In this document: one piece after another, positions 39,231 to 48,764 of the stretch
Layout of the letters: every line of letters starts with the position of its first letter
Position numbering within the stretch: position 1 is the first letter of the stretch
Origin: Mycolicibacterium sp. CH28
GTDB taxonomy: Bacteria; Actinomycetota; Actinomycetes; Mycobacteriales; Mycobacteriaceae
Direction of reading: 5' to 3'
Assembly: GCF_004745805.1 (NCBI RefSeq)
Contig: NZ_SRLQ01000001.1
Span: 62,001-126,000 of the forward strand
DNA: 64,000 nt
Program-made: the position numbers and the translations under genes
Notes under the pieces: generated by a model
What the model was told of the DNA's origin: nothing
What the model saw: only the letters and a program-made list of their open reading frames with translations
The model's database searches: none

Positions 39231-39914
39231 GTGACTGCCATGCGTCCCTTGATTGCACCGTCGATCCTGTCCGCTGATTTCGCCCGGCTGGCCGACGAGG
39301 TCGCCGCGGTCGAGGGCGCGGACTGGCTGCACGTCGACGTGATGGACGCCCACTTCGTACCGAACCTCACCCTGGGACTGCCGGTGGTGGAGAGCCTGCT
39401 CAAGGCGACCGACATCCCGATGGACTGCCATCTGATGATCGACGACCCGGATCGCTGGGCGCCCGGCTATGCCGAGGCGGGCGCCTACAACGTCACTTTC
39501 CACGCCGAGGCCACTTACAACCCGGTCGGAGTCGCCCGAGACATCCGTGCCGCCGGCGCCAAGGCAGGACTGTCGGTCAAGCCCGGCACCCCGATCGACC
39601 CGTACCTGGACATCCTGCGGGACTTCGACACACTGCTGGTGATGTCGGTCGAACCGGGCTTCGGCGGGCAGAGCTTCATCCCCGAGGTGCTGTCCAAGGT
39701 CGCGCAGGTGCGCCGCCTGGTCGACTCGGGTGAGTTGACCATCCTGGTCGAGATCGACGGTGGCATCAACGCCGACACCATCGAGCAGGCCGCCGAGGCC
39801 GGGGTGGACTGCTTCGTCGCCGGCTCGGCGGTCTACGGCGCACAGGACCCGGCCGCCGCCGTCGAGGCGCTACGACGCCAAGCGGGCACCGCATCTCGGC
39901 ACCTGCAGCTGTGA
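39231..39914 (+). CDS. rpe: Ribulose-phosphate 3-epimerase
   Basis: About 227 residues, TIM barrel. Motifs are [11 protein letters not shown] near the start, [12 protein letters not shown] (the usual G of D-G-x-F is A here), [17 protein letters not shown] and E-I-D-G-G-I. It interconverts ribulose-5-phosphate and xylulose-5-phosphate, and supplies precursors near the riboflavin genes. GTG 39231 (preceded by AAGGA) and ATG 39240 are both plausible starts; homologues begin 3-6 residues before P-L-I-A-P. It overlaps ribG by GTGA. Confidence 0.96.
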   Translation: MTAMRPLIAPSILSADFARLADEVAAVEGADWLHVDVMDAHFVPNLTLGLPVVESLLKATDIPMDCHLMIDDPDRWAPGYAEAGAYNVTFHAEATYNPVGVARDIRAAGAKAGLSVKPGTPIDPYLDILRDFDTLLVMSVEPGFGGQSFIPEVLSKVAQVRRLVDSGELTILVEIDGGINADTIEQAAEAGVDCFVAGSAVYGAQDPAAAVEALRRQAGTASRHLQL

Positions 39915-40924
39915 CGGCACCGGCGGCGGTCGAGGCCGCGATGCGGCTGGCCGTGGCGCAGGGGCAGCAGGTCAAGGGCTTGACCTATCCGAATCCTCCG
40001 GTGGGAGCGGTCATTCTGGGCCGCGACGGCAACGTCGTCGGCGTCGGTGGCACCCAGCCGACCGGCGGCCCGCACGCCGAAGTGGTGGCGCTGGCCGAGG
40101 CGGGGGAGCGTGCCGCGGGCGGCACCGCGGTGGTCACCCTCGAACCGTGTAACCACCACGGCCGCACCCCGCCGTGTGTGGATGCCCTGCTGGCGGCGGG
40201 TGTGGCGGCGGTGGTCTATGCGGTGGCCGACCCCAATCCGGTCGCTGCCGGCGGCGCGGACCGGCTGCGGGGCGCCGGGGTGGCGGTCACCGCCGGGGTG
40301 TGCACCGAGGAGGTGGCCGGCGGTTCGCTGCGCGAATGGCTGCACAAGCAGCGCACCGGACGGCCGCACGTCACCTGGAAGTTCGCCTCCAGTATCGACG
40401 GTCGTAGTGCCGCGGCGGACGGGTCGTCGCAGTGGATCACCAGCGACGCAGCACGGGCCGATGTCCACGTGCGCCGGGCGGCCGCCGACGCGATCGTGGT
40501 CGGCACCGGCACGGTGCTCGTGGACGACCCCACTCTGACCGCCCGGTTGCCCGGTGGCGGGCTGGCTCCGCGCCAGCCGTTGCGGGTGGTGGTCGGAAAA
40601 CGGGAGATCTCCGCGGATGCCAATGTGCTCAACGATGATTCGCGCACGATGGTGATCCGGACCCACGATCCGCACGAAGTGATCCGAGCACTGACCGATC
40701 GCACGGACATCCTTCTGGAGGGCGGCCCCACGCTGGCGGGTGCGTTCCTGCGGGCCGGGGTGGTCGACCGCGTCCTGGCCTATGTCGCCCCGCTGCTGCT
40801 CGGCGGTCCGATCACCGCCGTCGATGACGTCGGTGTGTCCAGCATCGCTCGGGCCCTGCGGTGGCGGTACGACAGTGTGGACCGCCTCGGTCCTGACCTG
40901 CTGCTGAGCTTGGTGCCGGAATAG
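39911..40924 (+). CDS. ribG: Bifunctional riboflavin deaminase/reductase RibG (RibD)
   Basis: 337 residues. The N-terminal deaminase has zinc ligands in G-P-H-A-E-V and [11 protein letters not shown]. The C-terminal reductase has the DHFR-like start [12 protein letters not shown] and [11 protein letters not shown]. It carries out the second and third steps of riboflavin synthesis from GTP. In M. tuberculosis the P55-lprG-ribC genes follow directly; here 13 kb of accessory genes intervene. Confidence 0.95.
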   Translation: MTAPAAVEAAMRLAVAQGQQVKGLTYPNPPVGAVILGRDGNVVGVGGTQPTGGPHAEVVALAEAGERAAGGTAVVTLEPCNHHGRTPPCVDALLAAGVAAVVYAVADPNPVAAGGADRLRGAGVAVTAGVCTEEVAGGSLREWLHKQRTGRPHVTWKFASSIDGRSAAADGSSQWITSDAARADVHVRRAAADAIVVGTGTVLVDDPTLTARLPGGGLAPRQPLRVVVGKREISADANVLNDDSRTMVIRTHDPHEVIRALTDRTDILLEGGPTLAGAFLRAGVVDRVLAYVAPLLLGGPITAVDDVGVSSIARALRWRYDSVDRLGPDLLLSLVPE

Positions 40925-40942
40925 GAAGGTAGTCCGGGTTTC

Positions 40943-41776
40943 TCAGTACGAGGGGTTGGACAGTGGAGCCACCGACCAGTTCGACAGCTCGGACGGGCCG
41001 AGGATGCGATGCCTGGTCTGGCCCGCCGTGTAGAACGTGAATTTCGTTGCCCGGTAGCACTGTTCGAAGCAGTCGAAGGCCTGCCCCTCGGCGTCGAAGC
41101 TAACTCCGCGTACCCGCACGATCGGATCGCCGGGTGCCACCCCGAGATGCTCGGCCTCCCAGCTGCTGGGCGTGTCCACCTCGAAGGCCTGCTCGGTGTA
41201 CTCGTCGGTCAGGTGGTAGCGCTCGTCGATGAAGCGGTACAACGATTCGCCGTTGGCCAGGCGATCCTGGTCGATGGCCGGCACCCGGCTCAACGGCAGC
41301 ACGGCGCGCTCGAGGATCTTGTCGCTGCTGCCGATACTGCGTTTACGCCAGATCTCCCATACCGGCTGGCCCGGGTCCACGCCCAGCGCGGTCGCGATCG
41401 TCGTGCTCGGGAGGCCGACGCCGATAGAAATCAGCGACGTGGTGACCGGCGGTAGGCCGCCGTCGTTGTCCAGCAGGGTGTGCAGCAGTTCACCCGGTCT
41501 GGTCGGGTCGCTCGCGATGCGGGGCTCGGCCACAAACGTGCCGAGGCCTTGGCGTCGGGTGATCTTGCCGGCCCGTTCGAGCTCGTCGAGCGCGCGGCGC
41601 ACGCTGATGCTGCTGACGTCGGCGATCTCGGCGAGTTCGGTAGTCGACGGCAGTCGGTCGCCGGGCTGGAGCCCACGGTCGGCCATGATCGCCAATACCA
41701 GGTCATAGACGTATTCGTAGCGCAGCTTGCGATCGGTGGCTGTCCCTACTGCACCGTCACGCTTGGCCGTCGGCAT
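40943..41776 (-). CDS. GntR-family regulator with UTRA domain (HutC subfamily)
   Basis: About 277 residues. The winged HTH has Q-P-G-D-R-L-P-S-T-T-E-L-A-E-I-A-D-V-S-S-I-S-V-R-R-A-L-D-E-L, roughly residues 39-68, followed by a UTRA ligand domain with V-W-E-I-W-R-K-R and the E-Q-x-F-E-V-D-T segment. HutC/UTRA regulators bind small effectors such as urocanate or amino-sugar phosphates (NagR, DasR). ATG 41776 is preferred because GGGGAGG is then 12 bases upstream; ATG 41788 would touch that RBS. It is divergent from the peptide-import operon and probably represses it through the palindrome at 41971-41986. Confidence 0.9.
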   Translation of the reverse strand: MPTAKRDGAVGTATDRKLRYEYVYDLVLAIMADRGLQPGDRLPSTTELAEIADVSSISVRRALDELERAGKITRRQGLGTFVAEPRIASDPTRPGELLHTLLDNDGGLPPVTTSLISIGVGLPSTTIATALGVDPGQPVWEIWRKRSIGSSDKILERAVLPLSRVPAIDQDRLANGESLYRFIDERYHLTDEYTEQAFEVDTPSSWEAEHLGVAPGDPIVRVRGVSFDAEGQAFDCFEQCYRATKFTFYTAGQTRHRILGPSELSNWSVAPLSNPSY

Positions 41777-41970
41777 CGCTCGTTCCATCCTCCCCGGACC
41801 TTCCCGGACCTCCCCGGATCTCGGCGGTGTCGCCGAGGCTTGCCTCCATCTAACTATGCAGTCTCTCGAAAGCGGTGATGATGCGCCGCTAATCAGGGGT
41901 TTTTCTCGTCACTTCCGAAAACTATTGGAAACAATCGCGCAATCGGGTGGCAATCACGCACACTCATACT

Positions 41971-41986
41971 ACTCTGTATACAGAGT
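41971..41986. promoter_or_regulatory. Perfect 16-bp palindrome, likely GntR operator
   Basis: ACTCTGTATACAGAGT is exactly self-complementary, ends 19 bases before the peptide-binding protein start, and sits at the promoter/leader of that operon. The GT-A-T-AC core fits HutC-subfamily sites, and the 16-base layout with ACT/AGT ends resembles DasR sites. No second copy was seen near the regulator's own start. It is assigned to the adjacent GntR regulator by inference. Confidence 0.75.
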
Positions 41987-42005
41987 TGGTTCGGAAGGGG
42001 AATTC

Positions 42006-43646
42006 ATGGCATCGATGGATCGTCGCAGCTTTCTTCGGACGTCGGCGGTGGTTGCTGCCGCACTGGGCGGCGCTGCCGCGCTGGCGTCGTGCGCACCGCA
42101 GACCGCAAGCCGAACCGTGCTTCGCGTCGGGTCGACCACCGACATCGACTCACTGAACCCGTTCACCGCGGCGTCCACCCAGTCTGACGACATGCTGCAG
42201 CTGGTCTACGACCGGCTGATGAGCTACGACGCCCAACTCAAGATCGGCCCATCGCTGGCCACCGACGTACAGGTCAGTGACGGCGGTAAGACGTTCACCT
42301 ACACATTGCGATCCGGTGTGAAGTGGCAGGACGGCAAGGACTTCAGCGCCGACGACGTGGTGTTCACGTTCCTGATGGTGCGCGACAACGACTACGGGAC
42401 CTTCGGGGCCTACGTCAAAGACCTCACCGACGCGGTCAAGGTCGGCGACAACCAGGTTCGCCTGAGCTACTCCGCGCCGCAGACGCTGGAGCCCGGCGTG
42501 ATCATGCCGATCGCCCCGAAGCATCTCTGGGAAGGCATCGCCAAGTCCGACCTGCCCAAGTTCGCCAACGACAAGCCGGTCGGCACCGGGCCGTTCAACT
42601 TCGTGTCCTGGGAGAAGGGCAGCGTCACCACCGTTGCCCGCAACGACTCCTGGTGGGGATCCAAGCCGGCGGCCGAGAAGGTCACCTGGACCAAGTTCGG
42701 GTCCGACGATGTCGTCACCCAGGCCCTGCGCTCCGGTGACATCGACATCGTCCCCGAGGTGCCACCGACGATCTACTCCGGCCTGCAGAACGCCGCGGAT
42801 GTCAAAACCACCGCGATGGAGGCATTCTCGTTCCACATGATCGGCTTCAACTGCTCTGCCGCGCCGGGCTCCAAGGGCAACCCGATCCTTCGCGATCAGG
42901 TGGTACGCCAAGCGCTGTCGTGTGCGGTGGACCGCCGCCAACTCGTCGAGCTGGCCCTGGCCGGCTATGGCGAACCGGGCGCCGACCTGCTGCCGCCGGC
43001 ATTCGGCGATTTCCACTACGTCCCCGAGCCCGACGCGGTGCTGGACAACAACCCGGCGAAGGCCAACGACCTGCTGGACAAGGCCGGCTACACCGCGCGT
43101 ACCGGCGACGGCACCCGCAAGTCGAAAGACGGTGCACCACTGGAATTCCGGGTGCTGGCTATCGCAGACACGACGGTCGACATGAAGGCCGCCGACCTGT
43201 TCGTGACGGCCGCCAAGGCCGTCGGCATCACGCTGAAGCTATCCAGCACCGACGCCGACAGTATGAGCGCCACCGTCTACAACGCCGATAGCCCGGACTG
43301 GGACATCATGGTGTGGGGCTGGGATTCCTCGTTCTACGACCCGTCCTACCTGCTGGGCATTGCCACCACCGATCAGATCGGTGGCAACAACGACACCTTC
43401 TGGACCGACCCGCGCTACGACGAGCTCTACGCGCAGCAGTCGACCACGATGGACCACGCGGCCCGGGTCAAGCTGGTCCAGGAGATGCAGGCGATTCACT
43501 ACGCGGCCTGTCCCTACATCGTGATGTGGTACCAGAAGAAGCTGACCGGCACCCGGTCCAACACCTGGACGGGCTGGCAGCCGATGGACGGCGGCATGAT
43601 CCTGAACTTCCCGAGGGTGAACTACCTCGACGTGAAGCCGGTCTGA
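42006..43646 (+). CDS. Tat-exported peptide/oligopeptide-binding lipoprotein (SBP_bac_5)
   Basis: About 546 residues. The N-terminus has a twin-arginine motif D-R-R-S-F-L (Arg6-Arg7) and a lipobox A-L-A-S-C with Cys29, so it is likely folded before export by Tat and then lipidated. The mature part is a family-5 solute-binding protein: D-S-L-N-P-F near residue 50, R-S-G-V-K-W-Q-D-G-K-D-F-S-A-D-D-V-V-F-T-F, G-T-G-P-F, and R-Q-A-L-S-C-A-V-D-R. ATG 42006 follows AAGGGG. Family members bind peptides, but also other solutes such as glycosides and opines. Confidence 0.94.
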   Translation: MASMDRRSFLRTSAVVAAALGGAAALASCAPQTASRTVLRVGSTTDIDSLNPFTAASTQSDDMLQLVYDRLMSYDAQLKIGPSLATDVQVSDGGKTFTYTLRSGVKWQDGKDFSADDVVFTFLMVRDNDYGTFGAYVKDLTDAVKVGDNQVRLSYSAPQTLEPGVIMPIAPKHLWEGIAKSDLPKFANDKPVGTGPFNFVSWEKGSVTTVARNDSWWGSKPAAEKVTWTKFGSDDVVTQALRSGDIDIVPEVPPTIYSGLQNAADVKTTAMEAFSFHMIGFNCSAAPGSKGNPILRDQVVRQALSCAVDRRQLVELALAGYGEPGADLLPPAFGDFHYVPEPDAVLDNNPAKANDLLDKAGYTARTGDGTRKSKDGAPLEFRVLAIADTTVDMKAADLFVTAAKAVGITLKLSSTDADSMSATVYNADSPDWDIMVWGWDSSFYDPSYLLGIATTDQIGGNNDTFWTDPRYDELYAQQSTTMDHAARVKLVQEMQAIHYAACPYIVMWYQKKLTGTRSNTWTGWQPMDGGMILNFPRVNYLDVKPV

Positions 43647-43652
43647 GCGGCG

Positions 43653-44621
43653 ATGGTCCGGTACCTAAGCCGAAAATTCTCCTATCTGGTGCTCACTGTC
43701 CTGGCGGTACTTGCGACGAATTTCGTTCTGTTCCATCTGATGCCGGGCGATCCGGTGCGGCATATCGCCCGCGGGCAGCACCTGGATGCCGAGTCGATCG
43801 CCCGACTACGCACCTACTACGGGCTGGACCGGCCGCTGCTGTCGCAGTTCGTCACCTACCTGCAGAACCTGTCCAAAGGTGACCTCGGCTTCTCCTACAC
43901 CTATCAGTCCTCGGTGGGGCCGATCGTGGTGAAAGCTCTTGGCAACACCCTGATCCTGGTGACGATCTCCACGCTGCTGGTGATCATCCTGGGCGTGTTG
44001 ATCGGCGTCTTCGCCGCAGCGCGGCGGGGCACCCGCACCGACGGGGGACTGGTGATCGGGTCGCTGGTGTTCTGGAGCCTGCCGACATTCTGGGTCGGCA
44101 TGCTGCTGATCTTCGCCTTCGCGGTCTCGCTGAACTGGTTCCCGATTGCGGGGATGTACACCGCCGACGCGCTCTATCCCACGGTGTTCGCCCGAATCGC
44201 TGATCTGGCACGCCATCTCGTGCTGCCGACGGTGGCCATGGTGCTCGTCGACATCGCGCAGTTCGTCCTCATCACCCGCAGTTCGCTGTTGGCGACGTTG
44301 TCCGAGGACTACATGACCACCGCACGGGCCAAGGGACTGACCCCACGCCGAGTGTTGTGGCGGCACGGTGTCCGCAACGCGCTGCTGCCGGTGGTCACCG
44401 CCACCACGCTGTACGCCAGTGCGACGGTGGGCGGCACCATCCAGGTGGAGACGGTGTTCTCCTGGCCCGGTATGGGGCAGCTGATCTATCTGTCGGTGAT
44501 CCGGCGCGATTACCCGGTGATGGAGGCCTGCTTCCTGATCTTCGCGGTGGTCGTCGTGGTGGCGAACTTCGCCAGTGACCTGATCTACCGGATGCTCGAC
44601 CCCCGGGTGCGGCTGACATGA
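43653..44621 (+). CDS. Peptide ABC transporter permease (DppB type)
   Basis: 322 residues with about six membrane helices. The N-terminus has L-M-P-G-D-P-V near residues 29-35, typical of DppB/OppB. The EAA-like loop reads T-A-R-A-K-G-L-T-P-R-R-V-L-W-R-H-G-V-R-N-A-L-L-P, near residues 226-249. It starts 6 bases after the binding-protein gene and overlaps the DppC-type permease by ATGA. Confidence 0.95.
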   Translation: MVRYLSRKFSYLVLTVLAVLATNFVLFHLMPGDPVRHIARGQHLDAESIARLRTYYGLDRPLLSQFVTYLQNLSKGDLGFSYTYQSSVGPIVVKALGNTLILVTISTLLVIILGVLIGVFAAARRGTRTDGGLVIGSLVFWSLPTFWVGMLLIFAFAVSLNWFPIAGMYTADALYPTVFARIADLARHLVLPTVAMVLVDIAQFVLITRSSLLATLSEDYMTTARAKGLTPRRVLWRHGVRNALLPVVTATTLYASATVGGTIQVETVFSWPGMGQLIYLSVIRRDYPVMEACFLIFAVVVVVANFASDLIYRMLDPRVRLT

Positions 44622-45532
44622 CCGGCCCGATGATCGATCCCAACCTCGAACCCGAGCCGGCCGCCGCGCATGTGCAGGGTGGCTGGCGCGGCGTGCTGCG
44701 CCAGCTCACCGCCGACCCGATGGGCCGCGCCGGGCTGCTGACCGTCGCCGTCGTGATGGTGGTAGCGATCGCGGGTCCGTTGCTGGCCCCCTATGACCGC
44801 ACCGACGTCGCCGGGTCACGGACAGGAATCCTGCAGGCGCCCAGTGCCGCTCACTGGCTGGGTACCGACGAGCTCGGCCGCGACGTGTTGCGGCAGGTGC
44901 TGGCCGGCACCTCTGTGTCGCTGGAGATCGGACTGGTCGCCACGCTCATCACCGTGCTGATCGGGACGCTCGTCGGCGTATTGGCCGGCTGGTTCACCGG
45001 GTTCGTCGACTCCATGCTGATGCGGATCACCGACTTCTTCCTGGTGCTGCCGAACCTGCCGCTGATGATCGCGCTGGGCGCCATCATCGGGCAGAGTCTG
45101 CCGATGATCGTGCTCGTCATCGCGATCACCAGCTGGCCCAGTACCGCGCGCATCGTGCGCTCCCAGGCGTTGGCGCTGCGGGAACGCGAGGTGGTCGCCC
45201 GGGCCAAGACCGTCGGGCTGTCCTCGGCGGGGATCCTGTGGCGGCTCATCCTGCCCGGGGTGCTGGCTCTGGTCATCGCCAACGCCGTGCTGGTGATTGC
45301 CGGATCGATCCTGGCCGAGGCGACGCTGTCGTTCCTCGGACTGGGCGATCCGACCCGCACCTCGTGGGGCCAGGTGCTGCACAACGCCTTCGCCGCCGGC
45401 GCGGTGGGCAACGGCTGCTGGTGGTACTTCCTGCCACCGGGCGTGGGCATCGTGGTGGTGGTGCTGGCGTTCTCGCTGGTCGGGCAGAGCCTCGAGCGAA
45501 TTCTCAACCCCCGGCTGGCGGTGGCCGAATGA
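44618..45532 (+). CDS. Peptide ABC transporter permease (DppC type)
   Basis: 304 residues, with about six membrane helices after a hydrophilic N-terminus. It has the DppC landmarks H-W-L-G-T-D-E-L-G-R-D-V near residues 78-89 and the loop V-V-A-R-A-K-T-V-G-L-S-S-A-G-I-L-W-R-L-I-L-P. It is coupled to both neighbours by 4-base overlaps. Confidence 0.95.
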   Translation: MTGPMIDPNLEPEPAAAHVQGGWRGVLRQLTADPMGRAGLLTVAVVMVVAIAGPLLAPYDRTDVAGSRTGILQAPSAAHWLGTDELGRDVLRQVLAGTSVSLEIGLVATLITVLIGTLVGVLAGWFTGFVDSMLMRITDFFLVLPNLPLMIALGAIIGQSLPMIVLVIAITSWPSTARIVRSQALALREREVVARAKTVGLSSAGILWRLILPGVLALVIANAVLVIAGSILAEATLSFLGLGDPTRTSWGQVLHNAFAAGAVGNGCWWYFLPPGVGIVVVVLAFSLVGQSLERILNPRLAVAE

Positions 45533-46521
45533 GCCTGCTGACAATCCGGAACCTCTCCGTCACCTATGGAGCCGGTGATACCGCAGTGCGCGCCGTCGAC
45601 GGTGTCGACCTCGACGTCGCGGCGGGGCAGGTCGTGGGCCTTGCCGGCGAATCGGGCTGCGGTAAGAGCACATTGGCACTGGCCGTCGCACGCCTACTGC
45701 CGCAGGGTGCCGTCACCTCGGCCGACGAACTGAGCTTCGCCGGCACCGATCTGCAGGCGATCGACGACGCCGGGCTGCGGTCGGTGCGGTGGCGGCGGCT
45801 GTCGCTGGTGTTCCAGGGCGCCATGAACGGCTTCAACCCGGTGATGACGATCGGTGACCAGATCCGTGAGGCGATCCGCGCCCACGAGCCCGGCGCCGGT
45901 CGCAAGGCATTGCACAACCGGGTCGACGAATTGCTCACCGCGGTCGGCATCGCCGGGGGTCGGGCTGCCGACTACCCCCATCAGCTGTCCGGGGGCATGA
46001 AGCAGCGGGCGATGATCGCCATGGCACTGGCCTGCAATCCGGACCTGGTGATCGCCGACGAACCGACCACCGCCCTCGATGTCATGACACAGGCCCAGAT
46101 CCTCGACCTGATCCGCCGGCTGGCCGACGACCTCGGCCTGGCGATGCTGATCATTTCGCACGATCTGACCGTGCTGTCCGAACTGTGCGACCAGGTCGCG
46201 GTCATGTACGCCGGACGTATCGTCGAACGCGGACCGGCCGAGGCGATCCTGAGCGCGGGGGCGCAGCCCGCGCACCCCTACACCCGCCGGCTGCTGGACT
46301 GCTATCCACGGCTGGACGCCGGGCAGGCGTCGATCAGCGGAATCCCGGGCAGTCCACCGAATCTGGCGCATCCACCGGCGGGCTGCCGCTTCAACGACCG
46401 TTGCACCGAGAGCCTTTCGCGGTGTGCGAGCGACGATCCGGTGCTCCGCCCGGTGCCCGGCGAGTCCGAGCATGCCGCGGCCTGCCATCTCGTCGGCCAG
46501 ACAGGGCTGGTGGCATCATGA
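45529..46521 (+). CDS. Peptide ABC transporter ATPase (DppD type)
   Basis: About 330 residues, starting at ATG 45529 within the overlap; longer frames upstream are shadows. Walker A is G-E-S-G-C-G-K-S-T, the signature L-S-G-G-M-K-Q-R, and Walker B ends L-V-I-A-D-E-P. The oligopeptide-type C-terminal extension has P-x-x-L-A-H-P-P-A-G-C-R-F and several cysteines (C-R-F, C-T-E, C-A-S, C-H-L), where some relatives hold an iron-sulphur cluster. Confidence 0.95.
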   Translation: MSLLTIRNLSVTYGAGDTAVRAVDGVDLDVAAGQVVGLAGESGCGKSTLALAVARLLPQGAVTSADELSFAGTDLQAIDDAGLRSVRWRRLSLVFQGAMNGFNPVMTIGDQIREAIRAHEPGAGRKALHNRVDELLTAVGIAGGRAADYPHQLSGGMKQRAMIAMALACNPDLVIADEPTTALDVMTQAQILDLIRRLADDLGLAMLIISHDLTVLSELCDQVAVMYAGRIVERGPAEAILSAGAQPAHPYTRRLLDCYPRLDAGQASISGIPGSPPNLAHPPAGCRFNDRCTESLSRCASDDPVLRPVPGESEHAAACHLVGQTGLVAS

Positions 46522-47552
46522 CCGAGCCGAACACCAAGCCGGTGGTTGCCGAAATCCGGGATCTGCGGGTGCACTTTCCGGTGCGGCACGGCCGCACCCG
46601 GTTGCTGGCCCGCGCCGTGGATGGCGTCAACCTCACGGTGCGCGAAGGCGAGATCGTGGCGCTGGTCGGCGAATCCGGTTGCGGAAAGACCACAGTGGCC
46701 CGCACCATCATGCGGCTGGCCGAGGCGACCTCCGGGTCGGTATCCGTCGGTGGGGCCGATATCACCCACACTCGCGGTCGGGAGCTGCGCCGCCTGCGCC
46801 GCGACTTCCAGATGATCTTCCAGGATCCGTTCGAGAGCCTGCCGGTCAATGCCACCGCACTCGACGTCGTCAGCGAGGGACTGGCCATCCACCGCACCGA
46901 CCTTGACGCGACTGCCCGCCGTGGGGTGGCACTCGCGGCGTTGGAGATGTGCGGGCTGACACCGGCCGGCGCCATCGCCGAGCGGCGGATATTCCAGCTG
47001 TCCGGCGGTCAGCGCCAGCGGGTGGCCATCGCCGCCGCGCTGGCACTCGAACCCCGGCTGCTGGTCGCCGACGAACCGGTGTCGATGCTCGACGTATCCC
47101 TGCGGGCCGGCGTCATCCGGGTCCTGCTGGACATGCGGGAGCGGCTCGGGGTGGCGATCCTGTTCATCACCCACGACCTGGCTCTGGCCGGCGTGTTCGC
47201 CGACCGGGTCGCCGTGCTCTACCTGGGCCAGGTGGTCGAGCAGGGCCCCGCAGCCCAGGTCATCGGTTCCCCACGACACCCCTACACCCGGGCGCTGGTC
47301 GACGTCATGCCCAAGGCAGGCGCGGGCCGGCGGCTCACCCGGGCGCTGCTCACCGGTGAACCGCCCAATGTCACCGGGGAGGCGGTGGGGTGCCGATTCG
47401 CGCCGCGCTGTCCGCTGTACCGGGAACTCGGCGAACCCCAGCGCTGTCGCACCGAACAGCCCGCACTGCAGGAAGCGGTACCCGAACACGCTGTCGCGTG
47501 CCACTTCTCAGACCACGAAGTAACACCAACACCAAAGGAGAACACCCCATGA
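46518..47552 (+). CDS. Peptide ABC transporter ATPase (DppF type)
   Basis: About 344 residues. Walker A is G-E-S-G-C-G-K-T-T, the signature F-Q-L-S-G-G-Q-R-Q-R, and Walker B ends L-V-A-D-E-P. The C-terminal extension has V-G-C-R-F-A-P-R-C-P and later cysteines. It forms the ATPase pair with the DppD-type protein. The last codons carry the RBS AAAGGAG for the M20 peptidase, whose ATG at 47549 overlaps the stop. Confidence 0.95.
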   Translation: MTEPNTKPVVAEIRDLRVHFPVRHGRTRLLARAVDGVNLTVREGEIVALVGESGCGKTTVARTIMRLAEATSGSVSVGGADITHTRGRELRRLRRDFQMIFQDPFESLPVNATALDVVSEGLAIHRTDLDATARRGVALAALEMCGLTPAGAIAERRIFQLSGGQRQRVAIAAALALEPRLLVADEPVSMLDVSLRAGVIRVLLDMRERLGVAILFITHDLALAGVFADRVAVLYLGQVVEQGPAAQVIGSPRHPYTRALVDVMPKAGAGRRLTRALLTGEPPNVTGEAVGCRFAPRCPLYRELGEPQRCRTEQPALQEAVPEHAVACHFSDHEVTPTPKENTP

Positions 47553-48733
47553 CCGTCACTCGTGACGAAGCGATCGAGCTGCTCGAGGCGATGGTTCGAA
47601 TCGACTCCGTGACGCCCTGGCTCATCCCAGGTGGAGCGGGGGAGGGCGAGGTTGCCCGATTCATTGGCGGCTGGCTGGGCGATTTGGGCCTGGAGGTGAC
47701 GCTCGAGGACGTCGAACCCGGCCGGCCCAACGTGCTGGGCTGGCTGCGCGGCAGTGCGCCCGGTCCGACAATCTGTCTGTCGGCGCATATCGACACCGTG
47801 GGATACGCCAGCTGGGCGGACCGCGCGCTGAATCCGGTCGTCGACGGCGACCGGATGATCGGCCTCGGTGTGGCCGACGACAAGGGCGGCGCCGCGGCGG
47901 CGATGCTCGCGGTGCGCGAATTGGTGCGCTCCGGAACGGAATTGGCGGGCAACATCCTGGTCGCGCTGGTGATCGACGAAGAGGGCATCAGCATCGGCAC
48001 CGAGCATCTGGTCGCCCACCACGCCGCGGATATCGACCTGGCGATCAACCTCGAACCCGACGGCTCGCACACCATCTTCGGTGAGCATCAGGGATTCGGC
48101 TGGATCGACATCGTCGTGCACGGTGTGCCGGCACACGGCTCGGCGCCGGACAAGGGCGTGGACGCCATCGTGCACATGGCCGAGGTGGTCACCCGGCTGC
48201 ACCGGCTCGACGAGACCCGGTGGAAGCCCAACCCCGATCCGAAGAACGGCCGGACGGTGTTCCACACCGGAACCATCAGCGGTGGCACCGACTACGCCAC
48301 CTACCCGAACCAGGCCGTGCTGGGCATCGAGATCGGCACCCAGCCCGGCGAGACACTGGCCGACCGGGTCGCCGAGATCGAAGCGATCTTCGAAGAGGTC
48401 AAGCAAACCGAACCGCGCTTCCGCGGTGAGGTCAACGTCCGGCTGGACCGCGACCCGTTCACCGGCAAGGGCAACGAAGCGCTGCTGGCCGCACTCGGCG
48501 ACGCTACCGAGGCCGTCAACGGCGTCCGGTCCCCGGTCACCGGCCTCAACGCCTGGACCGATGCCGCGCTGTTCCAGAGCGCGGGCATCCCGACCGTGCT
48601 GTTCGGACCCGAAGGTGGCAACTTCCACGCCGCCGACGAGTGGGTGTCCATCCCCGACATGATCGCCACCACCGAAATCCTGCGCCGCGCCCTGGTAACC
48701 CTGCTGGGCGCCGACGTGACCGCCACCCACTGA
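47549..48733 (+). CDS. M20-family metallopeptidase/deacylase (ArgE/DapE/CPG2 type)
   Basis: 394 residues. Zinc-binding and catalytic residues are seen in L-S-A-H-I-D-T-V near residue 75, G-L-G-V-A-D-D-K-G-G, I-D-E-E-G, and a late F-H-A-A-D-E-W-V-S. The central dimerisation domain includes G-V-P-A-H-G-S-A-P. Enzymes of this type cleave N-acyl amino acids, dipeptides or acyl-diaminopimelate. In the operon it probably hydrolyses the imported compound in the cytoplasm. ATG 47549 is preferred over an earlier in-frame ATG inside the ATPase gene because AAAGGAG lies 8 bases upstream. Confidence 0.92.
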   Translation: MTVTRDEAIELLEAMVRIDSVTPWLIPGGAGEGEVARFIGGWLGDLGLEVTLEDVEPGRPNVLGWLRGSAPGPTICLSAHIDTVGYASWADRALNPVVDGDRMIGLGVADDKGGAAAAMLAVRELVRSGTELAGNILVALVIDEEGISIGTEHLVAHHAADIDLAINLEPDGSHTIFGEHQGFGWIDIVVHGVPAHGSAPDKGVDAIVHMAEVVTRLHRLDETRWKPNPDPKNGRTVFHTGTISGGTDYATYPNQAVLGIEIGTQPGETLADRVAEIEAIFEEVKQTEPRFRGEVNVRLDRDPFTGKGNEALLAALGDATEAVNGVRSPVTGLNAWTDAALFQSAGIPTVLFGPEGGNFHAADEWVSIPDMIATTEILRRALVTLLGADVTATH

Positions 48734-48764
48734 TATGACAACAACTGATACGAAAGAGAATCCG

